A stretch of DNA of 12,845 nt from JBKHDT01 sp046541195 (GTDB lineage: Bacteria; Pseudomonadota; Gammaproteobacteria; Halothiobacillales; Halothiobacillaceae). The position numbers and the translations under genes were made by a program. The notes beneath the pieces were generated by a model. The model saw nothing but the letters and a program-made list of their open reading frames with translations. It did no database searches and was not told the DNA's origin. The DNA is taken from contig JBKHDT010000067.1 in the NCBI GenBank assembly GCA_046541195.1, positions 1 through 12,845 of the forward strand, written 5' to 3'. Shown one piece after another: positions 1 to 6,293 of this stretch (within the stretch, counting starts at the first letter, position 1; each line of letters begins with the position of its first letter).

Positions 1-29
1 TGGGTCACCCGCTGCAGCAGCGCGATCAT
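1..29 (-). CDS. dtd: D-aminoacyl-tRNA deacylase, first codons only (partial)
   Basis: An ATG at 29-27 opens a reading frame that leaves the window after nine complete codons, MIALLQRVT. This matches the typical start of D-aminoacyl-tRNA deacylase (M-x-A-L-x-Q-R-V). That enzyme is cytoplasmic and hydrolyses D-amino acids mischarged onto tRNA. The start overlaps the pip stop as ATGA, which indicates translational coupling. pip followed by dtd is a known order in Pseudomonas and relatives. With so little sequence, the call rests on the N-terminal signature plus context. The frame could be another protein, but the match and the overlap make dtd the best reading. Confidence 0.7.
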
Positions 30-976
30 TCCAGCCGGTCCGCCATCTCATCGGTCGCCCGCACCAGGGCATCGACGATTCCGGGCTCGAAGGCCGAATG
101 CCCCGCATCATCGATGAGTTCCAAGCGAGCCTCCGGCCAGCGGGCCTTCAGGGCGAAGGCCTGGTCGACCGGACAGACCACATCGTAGCGACCATGCACC
201 AGCACTGCGGGCAGGTGACGGATCCGCTCGACGCCCGCCAGCAGCTGATCGGGCGCCAGGAAGGCCCGATTGACGAAGTAATGGCACTCGATGCGTGCAA
301 TCGACAGCGCATGATGCGGATCGGCAAAGTAGCCCACGGTATCGCAGTCCGGACACAGCGTGGAGGTCCGGCCCTCCCAGGTCGACCAGGCCTTGGCGGC
401 CGCCATGCGGGCCAGCTCGTCCTCTCCGGTCAGCCGACGATGGTAGGCCGCCACGAGATCCTCGCGCTCCGGCTCAGGAATCGGTGCGAGGAAGTCCTGC
501 CAGTAATCGGGAAACAACCGGTTCGCCCCTTTTTGATAAAACCAGCGGATGTCTTGTGGCCGGCACAGGAAGATGCCCCGGAGCACCAGGCCCAGCACCC
601 GGTCCGGATGGGTCTGGGCATAGGCCAGCGCCAGCGTGGACCCCCAGGAACCACCGAACAGCAGCCAGCGCTCAACACCAAGGCGTTCCCGGATCACTTC
701 CAGATCCGCCACCAGCGCGCCGGTATGATTGGCCTCCAGCACGGCATGCGGCGTCGAGCGACCCGCACCGCGCTGGTCGGGCAGGATGATCCGGTACCGC
801 GCCGGATCAAAGAACCGCCGGTGCATGGATGTGGTTCCCGCCCCCGGTCCTCCATGCAGGAATACCACGGGCACGCCCTGCATGTTGCCGCACTCCCCGA
901 CATGGAGCACATGCGGCGGCTCGACGGCAAAGCTGTGCGCGACGTTCAGGTGAACGGGCGGATAGAGTGTCTTCAT
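26..976 (-). CDS. pip: Prolyl aminopeptidase (proline iminopeptidase), alpha/beta hydrolase
   Basis: This 316-residue protein is the normal length for cytoplasmic proline iminopeptidase, which releases N-terminal proline from peptides (family S33). Visible motifs are the oxyanion-hole segment HGGPG (41-45), DQRGAGRS (67-74), and the nucleophile elbow GGSWGS (108-113, Ser110). Asp265 in HGRYDVVCP and His293 in DDAGHS complete the likely triad. WSTWEG (197-202) is the conserved cap segment whose Glu contacts the substrate N-terminus. The frame stays open upstream to 1210. I chose the ATG at 976 because the family-like sequence begins there and a GGAG lies six bases before it. No signal peptide is visible. 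The stop overlaps the dtd start by four bases. Confidence 0.95.
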   Translation of the reverse strand: MKTLYPPVHLNVAHSFAVEPPHVLHVGECGNMQGVPVVFLHGGPGAGTTSMHRRFFDPARYRIILPDQRGAGRSTPHAVLEANHTGALVADLEVIRERLGVERWLLFGGSWGSTLALAYAQTHPDRVLGLVLRGIFLCRPQDIRWFYQKGANRLFPDYWQDFLAPIPEPEREDLVAAYHRRLTGEDELARMAAAKAWSTWEGRTSTLCPDCDTVGYFADPHHALSIARIECHYFVNRAFLAPDQLLAGVERIRHLPAVLVHGRYDVVCPVDQAFALKARWPEARLELIDDAGHSAFEPGIVDALVRATDEMADRLE

Positions 977-1245
977 GGTTGGCTCCGGCAAAAATCCCGG
1001 CCGTCCCCTGGCGCGGGAAGGCCGTATCGGCGAGAAAAATGGCTCGCATTCCGAAACGTAGCAGGGACGCAGCGTGCGGAAAAGTCCGGCGAGGAGCAGG
1101 CCGGGTACCGGGCCCGGACAATGCGGCTTGCCCAGCCTGCAACCCGGCGCGCCCGCGGGCAGACAGGGCGCACCGGGTCCGGCCCTTTTTTGCCCAACCC
1201 GGCCCCGCATGGCGTAGAATCACGCTCCTTGTCACCCTTTACGCC
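977..1245. other. Divergent intergenic region between pip and ttcA
   Basis: These 269 bases separate the two divergent starts and must hold both promoters. Frames crossing it are upstream extensions of pip and ttcA without family resemblance. The only site I can support is a ttcA-side promoter near 1190-1220. No convincing promoter hexamers were found for pip. The GC-rich repeats here (for example around 1101-1117) are imperfect and I assign them no role. Confidence 0.6.
1190..1220 (+). promoter_or_regulatory. Candidate sigma70 promoter for ttcA
   Basis: TAGAAT at 1215-1220 matches the -10 consensus at five of six positions. TTGCCC at 1190-1195 matches the -35 at four of six, with a long 19-base spacer. 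Transcription would begin near 1227 and leave about 19 bases of leader before the ATG at 1246. The long spacer keeps confidence low. Confidence 0.4.
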
Positions 1246-2031
1246 ATGACCGGACCCTGCTGCCGAATGCCTCGATTCATCACGCCGCCCAAGTCAATCC
1301 AGCGCACGGTTGGAAGAACCCTGGTCCAGTACCGGATGACGCGCGCGGGAGACCGGGTGCTGCTCGGGTTGTCGGGGGGCAAGGACTCGCTTTCCCTGCT
1401 GCACATTCTCGCCCACTTCCAGCGCCGGGCACCGGTGAAGTTTGACCTGGCCGCCTGCACCATCGATCCGCAGAGTGACGGCTACGACCCCGCGGCCCTG
1501 CGCGCCTACGTGACGGGGCTGGGCATTCCCTACTTCGTCGAGTCCGAGCCGATCGTCGACCTGGCCGGCGAACACATGAAGGGCGATTCCTACTGCGCCT
1601 TCTGCGCGCGCATGAAGCGCGGACTGCTCTACAAGGCGGCCCGGCGGGAAGGCTACAATGTGCTGGCCCTGGCCCAGCACCTGGACGATCTGGCCGAGAG
1701 CTTTCTGATGAGTGCCTTTCACGGGGGCAAGCTCAACACCATGAAGGCCCACTACCTCAATGATGCCGGTGACATTCGCATCATCCGGCCGCTGGTTCGG
1801 GTCCGCGAGCGCCAGTTGCGCGACTTTGCCCACGGCGCCAACATGCCGGTCATCCCGGAAAACTGTCCGGCCTGTTTCGACGTTCCGACCCAGCGCTTTC
1901 ACTACAAGCAGCTGCTCGCCGAGCAGGAACGCCAGAACCCGCAGCTGTTCCGCTCCCTGCTGACCGCGATGACGCCGCTGATGGAAGACGGCCTGAAGCG
2001 CGCACTGGATACGCCCGCGGGCACACCGTGA
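1246..2031 (+). CDS. ttcA: TtcA-family tRNA 2-thiocytidine synthetase (PP-loop ATPase)
   Basis: TtcA adenylates and thiolates C32 of certain tRNAs, using an ATP PP-loop and a cysteine-bound iron-sulfur cluster. The 261-residue product has the PP-loop SGGKDS (43-48), a CAFC pair in the context MKRGLLY (Cys117, Cys120), and AQHLDD followed by FHGGKLNTMKAHYL (143-171). RPLVRVRE (181-188) follows, then a second cysteine pair in NCPAC (Cys207, Cys210). This layout is that of TtcA. The protein is shorter than E. coli TtcA because it lacks most of the N-terminal extension. No clear ribosome binding site precedes the ATG at 1246, and an in-frame ATG at 1267 (254 residues) is an alternative. The stop overlaps the next gene, so they are probably co-transcribed. 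A TtcA-like paralogue with another tRNA target cannot be excluded. Confidence 0.82.
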   Translation: MTGPCCRMPRFITPPKSIQRTVGRTLVQYRMTRAGDRVLLGLSGGKDSLSLLHILAHFQRRAPVKFDLAACTIDPQSDGYDPAALRAYVTGLGIPYFVESEPIVDLAGEHMKGDSYCAFCARMKRGLLYKAARREGYNVLALAQHLDDLAESFLMSAFHGGKLNTMKAHYLNDAGDIRIIRPLVRVRERQLRDFAHGANMPVIPENCPACFDVPTQRFHYKQLLAEQERQNPQLFRSLLTAMTPLMEDGLKRALDTPAGTP

Positions 2032-2921
2032 AGATGCGCTGGCGCCTGCTGGGGCTTAGGACACTGGTGGCACTGTTGGCCCGCCTGTCGCTCCCGGCCA
2101 GCCACCGGCTGGGGGCTGCCCTGGGCTGGCTGGCCTGGAAGGCCAACCGGCGACCGGCCCGGATCAGCCGCAAGAACATTGCCCGCTGCCTGCCCGAACT
2201 GACCGAAGCCGGGCGCGAGGCGCTGGTACGTGACAGCCTGATCGAGACCGGCAAGACAATCGCGGAAACCGGCGCCCTGTGGCGATGGCCACGGGAGCGC
2301 CTCGAACCGCTGGTCCGCGAGATCGTCGGTCGCGATCACCTGGACCGGGCCATGGCAGGCGGCAAAGGGGCCATCCTGCTCGGGCCGCACCTGGGCGCCT
2401 GGGAACTCGGCGGGCTGTACAGCGACCGACTCTACCCGGCGACCATCCTGTACCGCCCGCCCCGACAGCCCGAGCTTGAAGAGGCGGTGGTCAAGGCGCG
2501 GGCACGTTTCGGCGCCCGCCTGGTTCCGGCGAGCACCCGGGGCGTGCGGGCGCTGCTGGCCGCGCTGCGCCGCGGCGAACTGGTGGCGATCCTGCCCGAC
2601 CAGGAACCCAGCTTCGGCCAGGGCGTGTTCGCGCCCTTCTTCGGGCACCCGGCCTATACGCTGTTGCTGGTGGCCGGCCTGCTGCGTCGTACCGGCGCGA
2701 CGGCCGTCATGGGCTACATGGAACGCCTGCCGGGCGGGCAGGGCTATCGCCTGCACTACCTGCCGGCCCCGGAGGCAGTAGCAGACCCCGATCCGGTGAT
2801 CGCCGCCACGGCGTTGAACCAGGGGGTCGAGCGCTGCGTCCGCGCCCTGCCCCGGCAATACCAGTGGAGCTACCGGCGCTTCCGGCGCGCCGAGCGGGCT
2901 GGCCTGCTGTCCAGCGACTGA
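2028..2921 (+). CDS. LpxL/HtrB-type lysophospholipid (lipid A) acyltransferase
   Basis: This 297-residue protein belongs to the LpxL/LpxM (HtrB) family of inner-membrane enzymes, which transfer acyl chains to lipid A precursors. An N-terminal hydrophobic stretch (about 7-36) could anchor it. The catalytic H(x4)E motif is HLGAWE (His121, Glu126). RPPRQPEL (143-150), the ILPDQEP block (188-194) and the C-terminal QYQWSYRRFRR segment are also family-typical. The GTG at 2028 overlaps the ttcA stop as GTGA. An ATG at 2034 (295 residues) is equally possible and gives a 2-base gap. I cannot tell lauroyl from myristoyl or other acyl specificity. An ornithine-lipid or phospholipid acyltransferase role is a less likely alternative. 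Confidence 0.85.
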   Translation: MKMRWRLLGLRTLVALLARLSLPASHRLGAALGWLAWKANRRPARISRKNIARCLPELTEAGREALVRDSLIETGKTIAETGALWRWPRERLEPLVREIVGRDHLDRAMAGGKGAILLGPHLGAWELGGLYSDRLYPATILYRPPRQPELEEAVVKARARFGARLVPASTRGVRALLAALRRGELVAILPDQEPSFGQGVFAPFFGHPAYTLLLVAGLLRRTGATAVMGYMERLPGGQGYRLHYLPAPEAVADPDPVIAATALNQGVERCVRALPRQYQWSYRRFRRAERAGLLSSD

Positions 2922-3054
2922 CTGCGACAGGGCGTGCGATCAGCGGCCGTTGACCGGACGACCGCCCTGCCGGGCGTGCGATGCCGCAACACGCGGCGCG
3001 GACGAACCCGTCGGCCGATGACCGTTTCCGCGCGCCGGTGATCCAACCCTGGGT
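2922..3054. other. Convergent gap with short direct repeat and hairpin
   Basis: This 133-base gap lies between the converging acyltransferase and cupin genes. It holds a 10-base direct repeat, GGCGTGCGAT, at 2931-2940 and 2973-2982. A 5-bp hairpin, CGCCC at 2963-2967 and GGGCG at 2972-2976, lies between them. No T-tract follows on either strand, so I do not call an intrinsic terminator. No small gene is evident. Confidence 0.4.
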
Positions 3055-3423
3055 TTACGGGTCTGCCAGTCCTTCAGGGTTGTGGTGCACCGCCAGCCAC
3101 AGGGTCGGAACGTTCGGGTCCGTCCATTCGACGCGATGGCGGCAGTGTGCCGGAATCCACAGCCAGTCCCAGGGCTGCAGATCGATCGTCTGGTCTGGCG
3201 ATCTCTCCAGCAACAGCCGAGCTGCCCCGCGGAGGACCAGCACCCACTCATCCTGCGCTTGGTCGTACCACTGGCCCTCGGCGGTCGCCTGCCCCCGGGA
3301 AACGATCCGCTCGATCCGAAGCCCCGGCGCCGTCCACAGCGACTCGAAGACCTCGGCCGTGCGCGCATCGGGCAGGCCGGTCAGCACATTGCCCCGGGCC
3401 GGCCAGGGCTCAGTGTCCGCCAT
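3055..3423 (-). CDS. Small single-domain cupin protein
   Basis: The 122-residue product fits one cupin barrel. Cupin motif 1 is G-QWYD-QAQDEW-VLVLRG (50-66): the usual two His are absent but Glu59 and the closing Gly remain. Motif 2 is PWDWLWIPAHCRHRV (84-98), with His93 and His96. RIERIVSRGQ (36-45) and WLAVHH (109-114) resemble a family of small uncharacterised cupins. The substrate is unknown, and any bound metal would lack the standard motif-1 ligands. The start is uncertain. ATGs at 3480, 3441, 3432 and 3423 are all in frame, all inside the preceding gene, and three are units of the 9-bp repeat. I chose 3423 because family-like sequence begins soon after and the overlap is smallest (14 bases). 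Co-transcription with the upstream Spy-like gene is very likely. Confidence 0.75.
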   Translation of the reverse strand: MADTEPWPARGNVLTGLPDARTAEVFESLWTAPGLRIERIVSRGQATAEGQWYDQAQDEWVLVLRGAARLLLERSPDQTIDLQPWDWLWIPAHCRHRVEWTDPNVPTLWLAVHHNPEGLADP

Positions 3424-3985
3424 GTCCGCCATGTCCGCCATGTCCGCCGTGTCCGCCGTGTCCGCCGTGTCCGCCGGCATCGTATCCCCGCGCAGCCTGG
3501 TATTGCGCCCGCTGGGACTCGTCGAGCAGTTCATGCATGTCCAGGTGATAACCCAGGTGCAGCGCCCGCAGCCGGCCACGCAGGGTGGCGATCTGCCCGG
3601 TTCGTTCCTCAAGTCCGGCCTTGTCGATGGTACCGTCCGCAAAGGATCGGTCCAGGGCGCGCTCCGCCTCGACAATCCGCTCGCCCAGGGCAGTCGCCTC
3701 GGCGCGCATCCGCTCGAACAGCGCCCGGGTAACCTGCAACTGCTCGGGGCTCAACGAAAGCTGATCGGCCAACTCGAGTACATGCATCGGCCCGGGATAG
3801 CCATGCAGTTCGGCCGGCAATGCCATGCCCATGCCGCGACCGGCCAGCAGGCCGTCGACCTCCTCGGCCGAAAGCGCCTTGATCTCCCGAGACTGCAAGG
3901 CCTCGTAAGGATTGGCCCACAAGGCACTCGGGGCCAGCAGACAGAGCAGCCAGAAACCCACCGCGTTCTTCTTCAGATTGCTCAC
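3410..3985 (-). CDS. Periplasmic Spy/CpxP-like (heavy-metal sensor type) protein with (GGH)7 tail
   Basis: The 191-residue product starts with a Sec signal peptide (MSNLKKN, a hydrophobic core, then ALWA; likely cleavage after residue 24). It continues with a mostly helical, charged region typical of Spy/CpxP/periplasmic metal-sensor proteins: REIKALSAEEVDGLLAGRGMG (33-53), then LSPEQ (78-82). A long amphipathic, probably coiled-coil helix (about 82-142) and YHLDMHELLDESQRAQYQ (146-163) follow. Family members are periplasmic chaperones or stress and metal sensors. The C-terminus is seven Gly-Gly-His units (171-191), which suggests Ni, Cu, Zn or Co binding by inference. I chose the GTG at 3985 because GGAG lies seven bases before it and the signal peptide follows directly. 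The ATG at 4054 would put an unrelated extension before the signal. The tail-coding DNA overlaps the cupin start. Confidence 0.8.
   Translation of the reverse strand: MSNLKKNAVGFWLLCLLAPSALWANPYEALQSREIKALSAEEVDGLLAGRGMGMALPAELHGYPGPMHVLELADQLSLSPEQLQVTRALFERMRAEATALGERIVEAERALDRSFADGTIDKAGLEERTGQIATLRGRLRALHLGYHLDMHELLDESQRAQYQAARGYDAGGHGGHGGHGGHGGHGGHGGH
3413..3475 (-). repeat. Seven-unit 9-bp tandem repeat read in two frames
   Basis: Seven adjacent copies of a 9-bp unit run GGCGGACAC or GGCGGACAT on the minus strand, differing only in the last base. Three are CAT units and four CAC units. In the frame of the Spy-like gene each unit reads Gly-Gly-His. In the cupin frame the same DNA reads Ala-Asp-Thr or Ala-Asp-Met, and the Met codons are candidate cupin starts. 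Because units are multiples of three, copy-number change by slippage would keep both frames open. Confidence 0.95.
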
Positions 3986-4173
3986 CTGTACACTCCATTT
4001 GTCGAGTCGCGCCGGACAGGCCGGGGCTGATGCCGGGAAGCCGACTAACAGCATCTCAAGGCAACCTGTCCAGTCCGCTGCATCGGCCCCGCGAACCGCG
4101 GGGACAGGCGCATGTCATGCCCCGTTATCCGGCAGGAAGCCAGAAAAGACCCAGAGAACCCCAAAAAGATTCC
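3986..4173. promoter_or_regulatory. Divergent control region with inverted repeats (Spy-like gene / IMPACT gene)
   Basis: This 188-base region separates two divergent genes. It holds a perfect hairpin, CCCCGCG (4087-4093), loop AAC, CGCGGGG (4097-4103). The heptamer GGACAGG occurs at 4014-4020 and 4102-4108, and its reverse complement CCTGTCC at 4065-4071. The last copy shares two bases with the hairpin. The layout fits an operator or an mRNA structure, but there is no T-tract for a terminator. I saw no good -35/-10 pair on either strand and no CpxR-like box. Confidence 0.4.
3993..3996 (-). promoter_or_regulatory. Ribosome binding site deciding the GTG start of the Spy-like gene
   Basis: GGAG on the minus strand sits seven bases before the GTG at 3985-3983. 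It favours that codon over the in-frame ATG at 4054. Confidence 0.65.
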
Positions 4174-4782
4174 ATGTTGTCATCCGGCGATTATCCCATT
4201 CCTGCCGCCATGCTCGAGCACGAAATCCTCGTCAGGAAGAGTCGCTTCATTGCCCGGGCGTGTCCGGCGCGTGACCGGGCCGAGGCGATGACCGTGGTCC
4301 AGACGGCACGATCGGACCACCCGGATGCCCGGCATCATTGCTGGGCCTACTCGATCGGCCCGCCCCATTCGGCCGCGACGGCAGGCATGAGTGATGACGG
4401 GGAGCCATCCGGCACGGCCGGCAAGCCGATCATGAACGTGATCACCCACCGGGGCATTGGGGATATCGTGGTGGTGGTGATTCGCTACTTCGGCGGGGTC
4501 AAGCTCGGTGCCGGCGGGCTGGTCCGCGCCTACTCGACGGCCACTCAGCAGGCGGTGGAACGGCTTGTTCTGACTGAACGCCAGCCTGCCTGCCGATTCC
4601 AGGCTCAGATGGACTTCCCCGTTGAGGAGCCACTGCGACGCTGGGCCCAGATGAACCAGGCTGCGATACTTGCCGTGGACTACGGCCAGCAGGTCTTGAT
4701 GACGCTTGAGCTGCCCCTGGCCCGCCGGGACGAACTGCAGGCCTTCGCGGCCGCCCGGCACATCACGCTCCGACCCGCATGA
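4174..4782 (+). CDS. IMPACT/YigZ-family protein
   Basis: The 202-residue product matches bacterial YigZ (UPF0029/IMPACT) proteins in length and motifs. It has KSRFIARACP (22-31), HHCWAYSIG (54-62), the hallmark DDGEPSGTAGKP (74-85), and RYFGGVKLGAGGLVRAY (104-120). A variable C-terminal domain follows, with the ferredoxin-like fold known from YigZ structures. The cellular role is not settled. Eukaryotic IMPACT regulates the kinase GCN2, and bacterial members are suspected to bind nucleic acid or ribosome-related partners. The ATG at 4174 gives a family-like N-terminus but lacks an obvious ribosome binding site. A second in-frame ATG at 4210 is an alternative. The frame extends upstream to 4030 without resemblance, and I exclude that part. 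Confidence 0.9.
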   Translation: MLSSGDYPIPAAMLEHEILVRKSRFIARACPARDRAEAMTVVQTARSDHPDARHHCWAYSIGPPHSAATAGMSDDGEPSGTAGKPIMNVITHRGIGDIVVVVIRYFGGVKLGAGGLVRAYSTATQQAVERLVLTERQPACRFQAQMDFPVEEPLRRWAQMNQAAILAVDYGQQVLMTLELPLARRDELQAFAAARHITLRPA

Positions 4783-4797
4783 GCGACGGCGCCGGCC

Positions 4798-4806
4798 TGC
4801 TATGAT
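4798..4806 (+). promoter_or_regulatory. Extended -10 promoter for pdxH
   Basis: TGCTATGAT is a textbook extended -10 element (TG, one base, TATGAT at 4801-4806). No good -35 lies 17 bases upstream, as is usual for such promoters. Transcription would start near 4813, about 24 bases before the pdxH ATG. Confidence 0.6.
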
Positions 4807-4836
4807 GGGGGCCCACCCAACCACAAGCGGCACCTG

Positions 4837-5487
4837 ATGAACGAGATCGACCATCGCGCCACGCGCCGGGATTACGTCTACGGCAAGCTCCACCGCAAGG
4901 ACCTGTCGAACAACCCGACCGAACAGCTGACCCGCTGGCTGCTCGACGCGGAGTCGGCAGGCAACTTCGATGCGACCGCGATGTGCCTGTCGACATCGAC
5001 AGCGGACGGACGCCCCTCGGCCCGATATGTCCTGCTCAAGCACTACGACGAGACCGGCCTGTGCTGGTACAGCGACGCGCGAAGCCGCAAGGGGCAGGAG
5101 CTGGCCGAGAATCCCTGGGCGGCGCTGACCTTCTACTGGCCGGAAAACGATCGGCAAGTACGGATCAACGGCTCGGTGGAGGAACTGCCCGAGTCAATGG
5201 CGGAGCAGTATTTCAGACAGCGACCAATCGGGTCACGACTGGCTGCTGCCGCCTCGGAGCAGTCACATCCCATCGAAAGCCGGGCCGCGCTGGAAGAACG
5301 CTTTGCCCGGCTGGAGGCCAGGCACCCCGATGGCGATGTGCCCCGCAACCCCGCCTGGCGGGGTTACCGACTGACTCCCGAGTCCTGGGAGTTCTGGCAG
5401 GGCAGAGAGAGCCGCCTGCACGACCGGTTCCTCTACCTGCGCGAGATGGAGACCGGCATCTGGCGGGTCCAGCGGCTGATGCCCTGA
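4837..5487 (+). CDS. pdxH: Pyridoxamine/pyridoxine 5'-phosphate oxidase
   Basis: PdxH oxidises pyridoxamine or pyridoxine 5'-phosphate to pyridoxal 5'-phosphate with FMN and oxygen. It is a cytoplasmic homodimer. The 216 residues match the family length. Visible are DGRPSARYVLLK (57-68, FMN phosphate and flavin contacts), SRKGQEL (83-89), FYWPENDRQVRINGSVE (99-115) and FRQRPIGSRLAAAASEQS (126-143). The C-terminal RLHDR (193-197) corresponds to the PLP-contacting Arg and His of the E. coli enzyme. The protein ends RLMP, where RLAP is common. The ATG at 4837 is poorly preceded by a ribosome binding site but agrees with family starts. A promoter-like extended -10 directly upstream suggests it is transcribed independently of the IMPACT gene. 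Confidence 0.96.
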   Translation: MNEIDHRATRRDYVYGKLHRKDLSNNPTEQLTRWLLDAESAGNFDATAMCLSTSTADGRPSARYVLLKHYDETGLCWYSDARSRKGQELAENPWAALTFYWPENDRQVRINGSVEELPESMAEQYFRQRPIGSRLAAAASEQSHPIESRAALEERFARLEARHPDGDVPRNPAWRGYRLTPESWEFWQGRESRLHDRFLYLREMETGIWRVQRLMP

Positions 5488-5508
5488 TCCCCGGATGCAA
5501 GGCGGGAA

Positions 5509-5522
5509 CCGTGAAACCACGG
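5509..5522 (+). other. Short hairpin between pdxH and ung
   Basis: CCGTG (5509-5513), loop AAAC and CACGG (5518-5522) form a perfect 5-bp stem in the 77-base gap. No T-run follows, so read-through from pdxH into ung is likely. Confidence 0.35.
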
Positions 5523-5564
5523 CTGCAGGCGCGCGCGGCGCCAGCCCCAGGACAAGACGATCTC

Positions 5565-6278
5565 ATGACGGATGACCGGATCAGGCTCGAACCCGGCTGG
5601 AAGGATGCGCTGCGCGACACCCTCCAGTCCGAACCCCTGCAGAAACTGCGTGCCCGGCTGGCCGCGGAACTGGCCGACGGCAAGCGAATTCACCCTGACC
5701 CGGATGAGTGGTTCAATGCCTTCAAGCACACGCCTCTGGACCGGGTGAAGGTAGTCATCCTCGGCCAGGACCCGTACCCGACCCCCGGCCACGCGCATGG
5801 ATTGTGCTTTTCCGTGCGCCCGGGGGTCCGCCCCCTGCCCAAGTCGCTGCAAAACATCTTCCGGGAATTGCGGGACGACACCGGCATTGAGAACCACTGC
5901 GGCAGCCTGATGCACTGGGCCGACCAGGGCGTGCTGCTGCTCAATGCAGTGCTGACCGTCGAGTCGGGCCGGTCGGCCAGTCACCAGGGCTGGGGCTGGG
6001 AGATCCTGACCGACCGCGCCGTGCAGGTCCTCGCCGAGCAGCCCCGCCCCCTGGCCTTCGTCCTCTGGGGCGCCCAGGCACAGAAAAAGGGTGCCCACAT
6101 CGACCGCAGCCGGCATCTGGTGCTCTGCGCGCCGCATCCCTCGCCGCTCTCCGCGCACCGGGGGTTCTTCGGCAGCCGGCCCTTCTCGCAGATCAACGCG
6201 TTCCTCGAGGCGCAGGGCCAGTCACCGATCGACTGGCGCACCGATTGCCAGGAAGTCGCTGCACCAAGCCGTCCATGA
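5565..6278 (+). CDS. ung: Uracil-DNA glycosylase (family 1)
   Basis: Ung excises uracil from DNA as the first step of base excision repair. The 237-residue product has the water-activating motif GQDPYP (67-72, Asp69), FSVRPGVRPLPKSLQNIF (82-99) and GVLLLN (122-127). It also has TVESGRSASHQGWGWE (131-146), LWGAQAQKKG (168-176 region) and the DNA-intercalation loop HPSPLSAHRGFFG (191-203) with catalytic His191. All family-1 signatures are present. The ATG at 5565 gives a short N-terminal lead before the conserved core. The open frame extends upstream through pdxH in another frame, and I exclude that part. It follows pdxH by 77 bases on the same strand. Confidence 0.97.
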   Translation: MTDDRIRLEPGWKDALRDTLQSEPLQKLRARLAAELADGKRIHPDPDEWFNAFKHTPLDRVKVVILGQDPYPTPGHAHGLCFSVRPGVRPLPKSLQNIFRELRDDTGIENHCGSLMHWADQGVLLLNAVLTVESGRSASHQGWGWEILTDRAVQVLAEQPRPLAFVLWGAQAQKKGAHIDRSRHLVLCAPHPSPLSAHRGFFGSRPFSQINAFLEAQGQSPIDWRTDCQEVAAPSRP

Positions 6279-6293
6279 CCACGTGCCGGGGAC

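Noticed and set aside
1172..1191. GC stretch followed by six T upstream of ttcA as a terminator
   Set aside because: The stem is short and imperfect, and no plus-strand gene lies upstream to terminate. The T-run may instead be part of the promoter region.
977..1210. N-terminal extension of pip to 1210
   Set aside because: The extra 78 residues are Gly/Pro/Arg-rich and unlike the family. The ATG at 976 has its own ribosome binding site and gives the normal length.
829..1245. Upstream extension of the ttcA frame into pip
   Set aside because: It would overlap pip antisense and adds unrelated residues before the TtcA-like sequence.
98..1249. Long plus-strand frame of 383 codons opposite pip
   Set aside because: The pip strand has a full set of catalytic motifs. 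The opposite frame has low-complexity Arg/Pro/Gly-rich sequence, as expected of GC-rich antisense.
1902..2858. Minus-strand frame of 318 codons opposite the acyltransferase
   Set aside because: It is the antisense of a clear LpxL-type gene. Its composition is rich in Gln, Ala, Gly and Arg and no domain is recognisable.
3413..3475. Tandem array as a CRISPR or minisatellite
   Set aside because: Units are 9 bp with no spacers, lie inside coding sequence and keep frame. This is a coding repeat.
3147..3548. Plus-strand frame of 133 codons with Cys-Pro-Pro repeats
   Set aside because: It is the antisense reading of the 9-bp repeat and the Spy-like and cupin genes. It has no family resemblance outside the repeat and no ribosome binding site.
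4180..5157. Minus-strand frame of 325 codons opposite the IMPACT gene and pdxH
   Set aside because: It spans two well-supported plus-strand genes and shows no recognisable motif.
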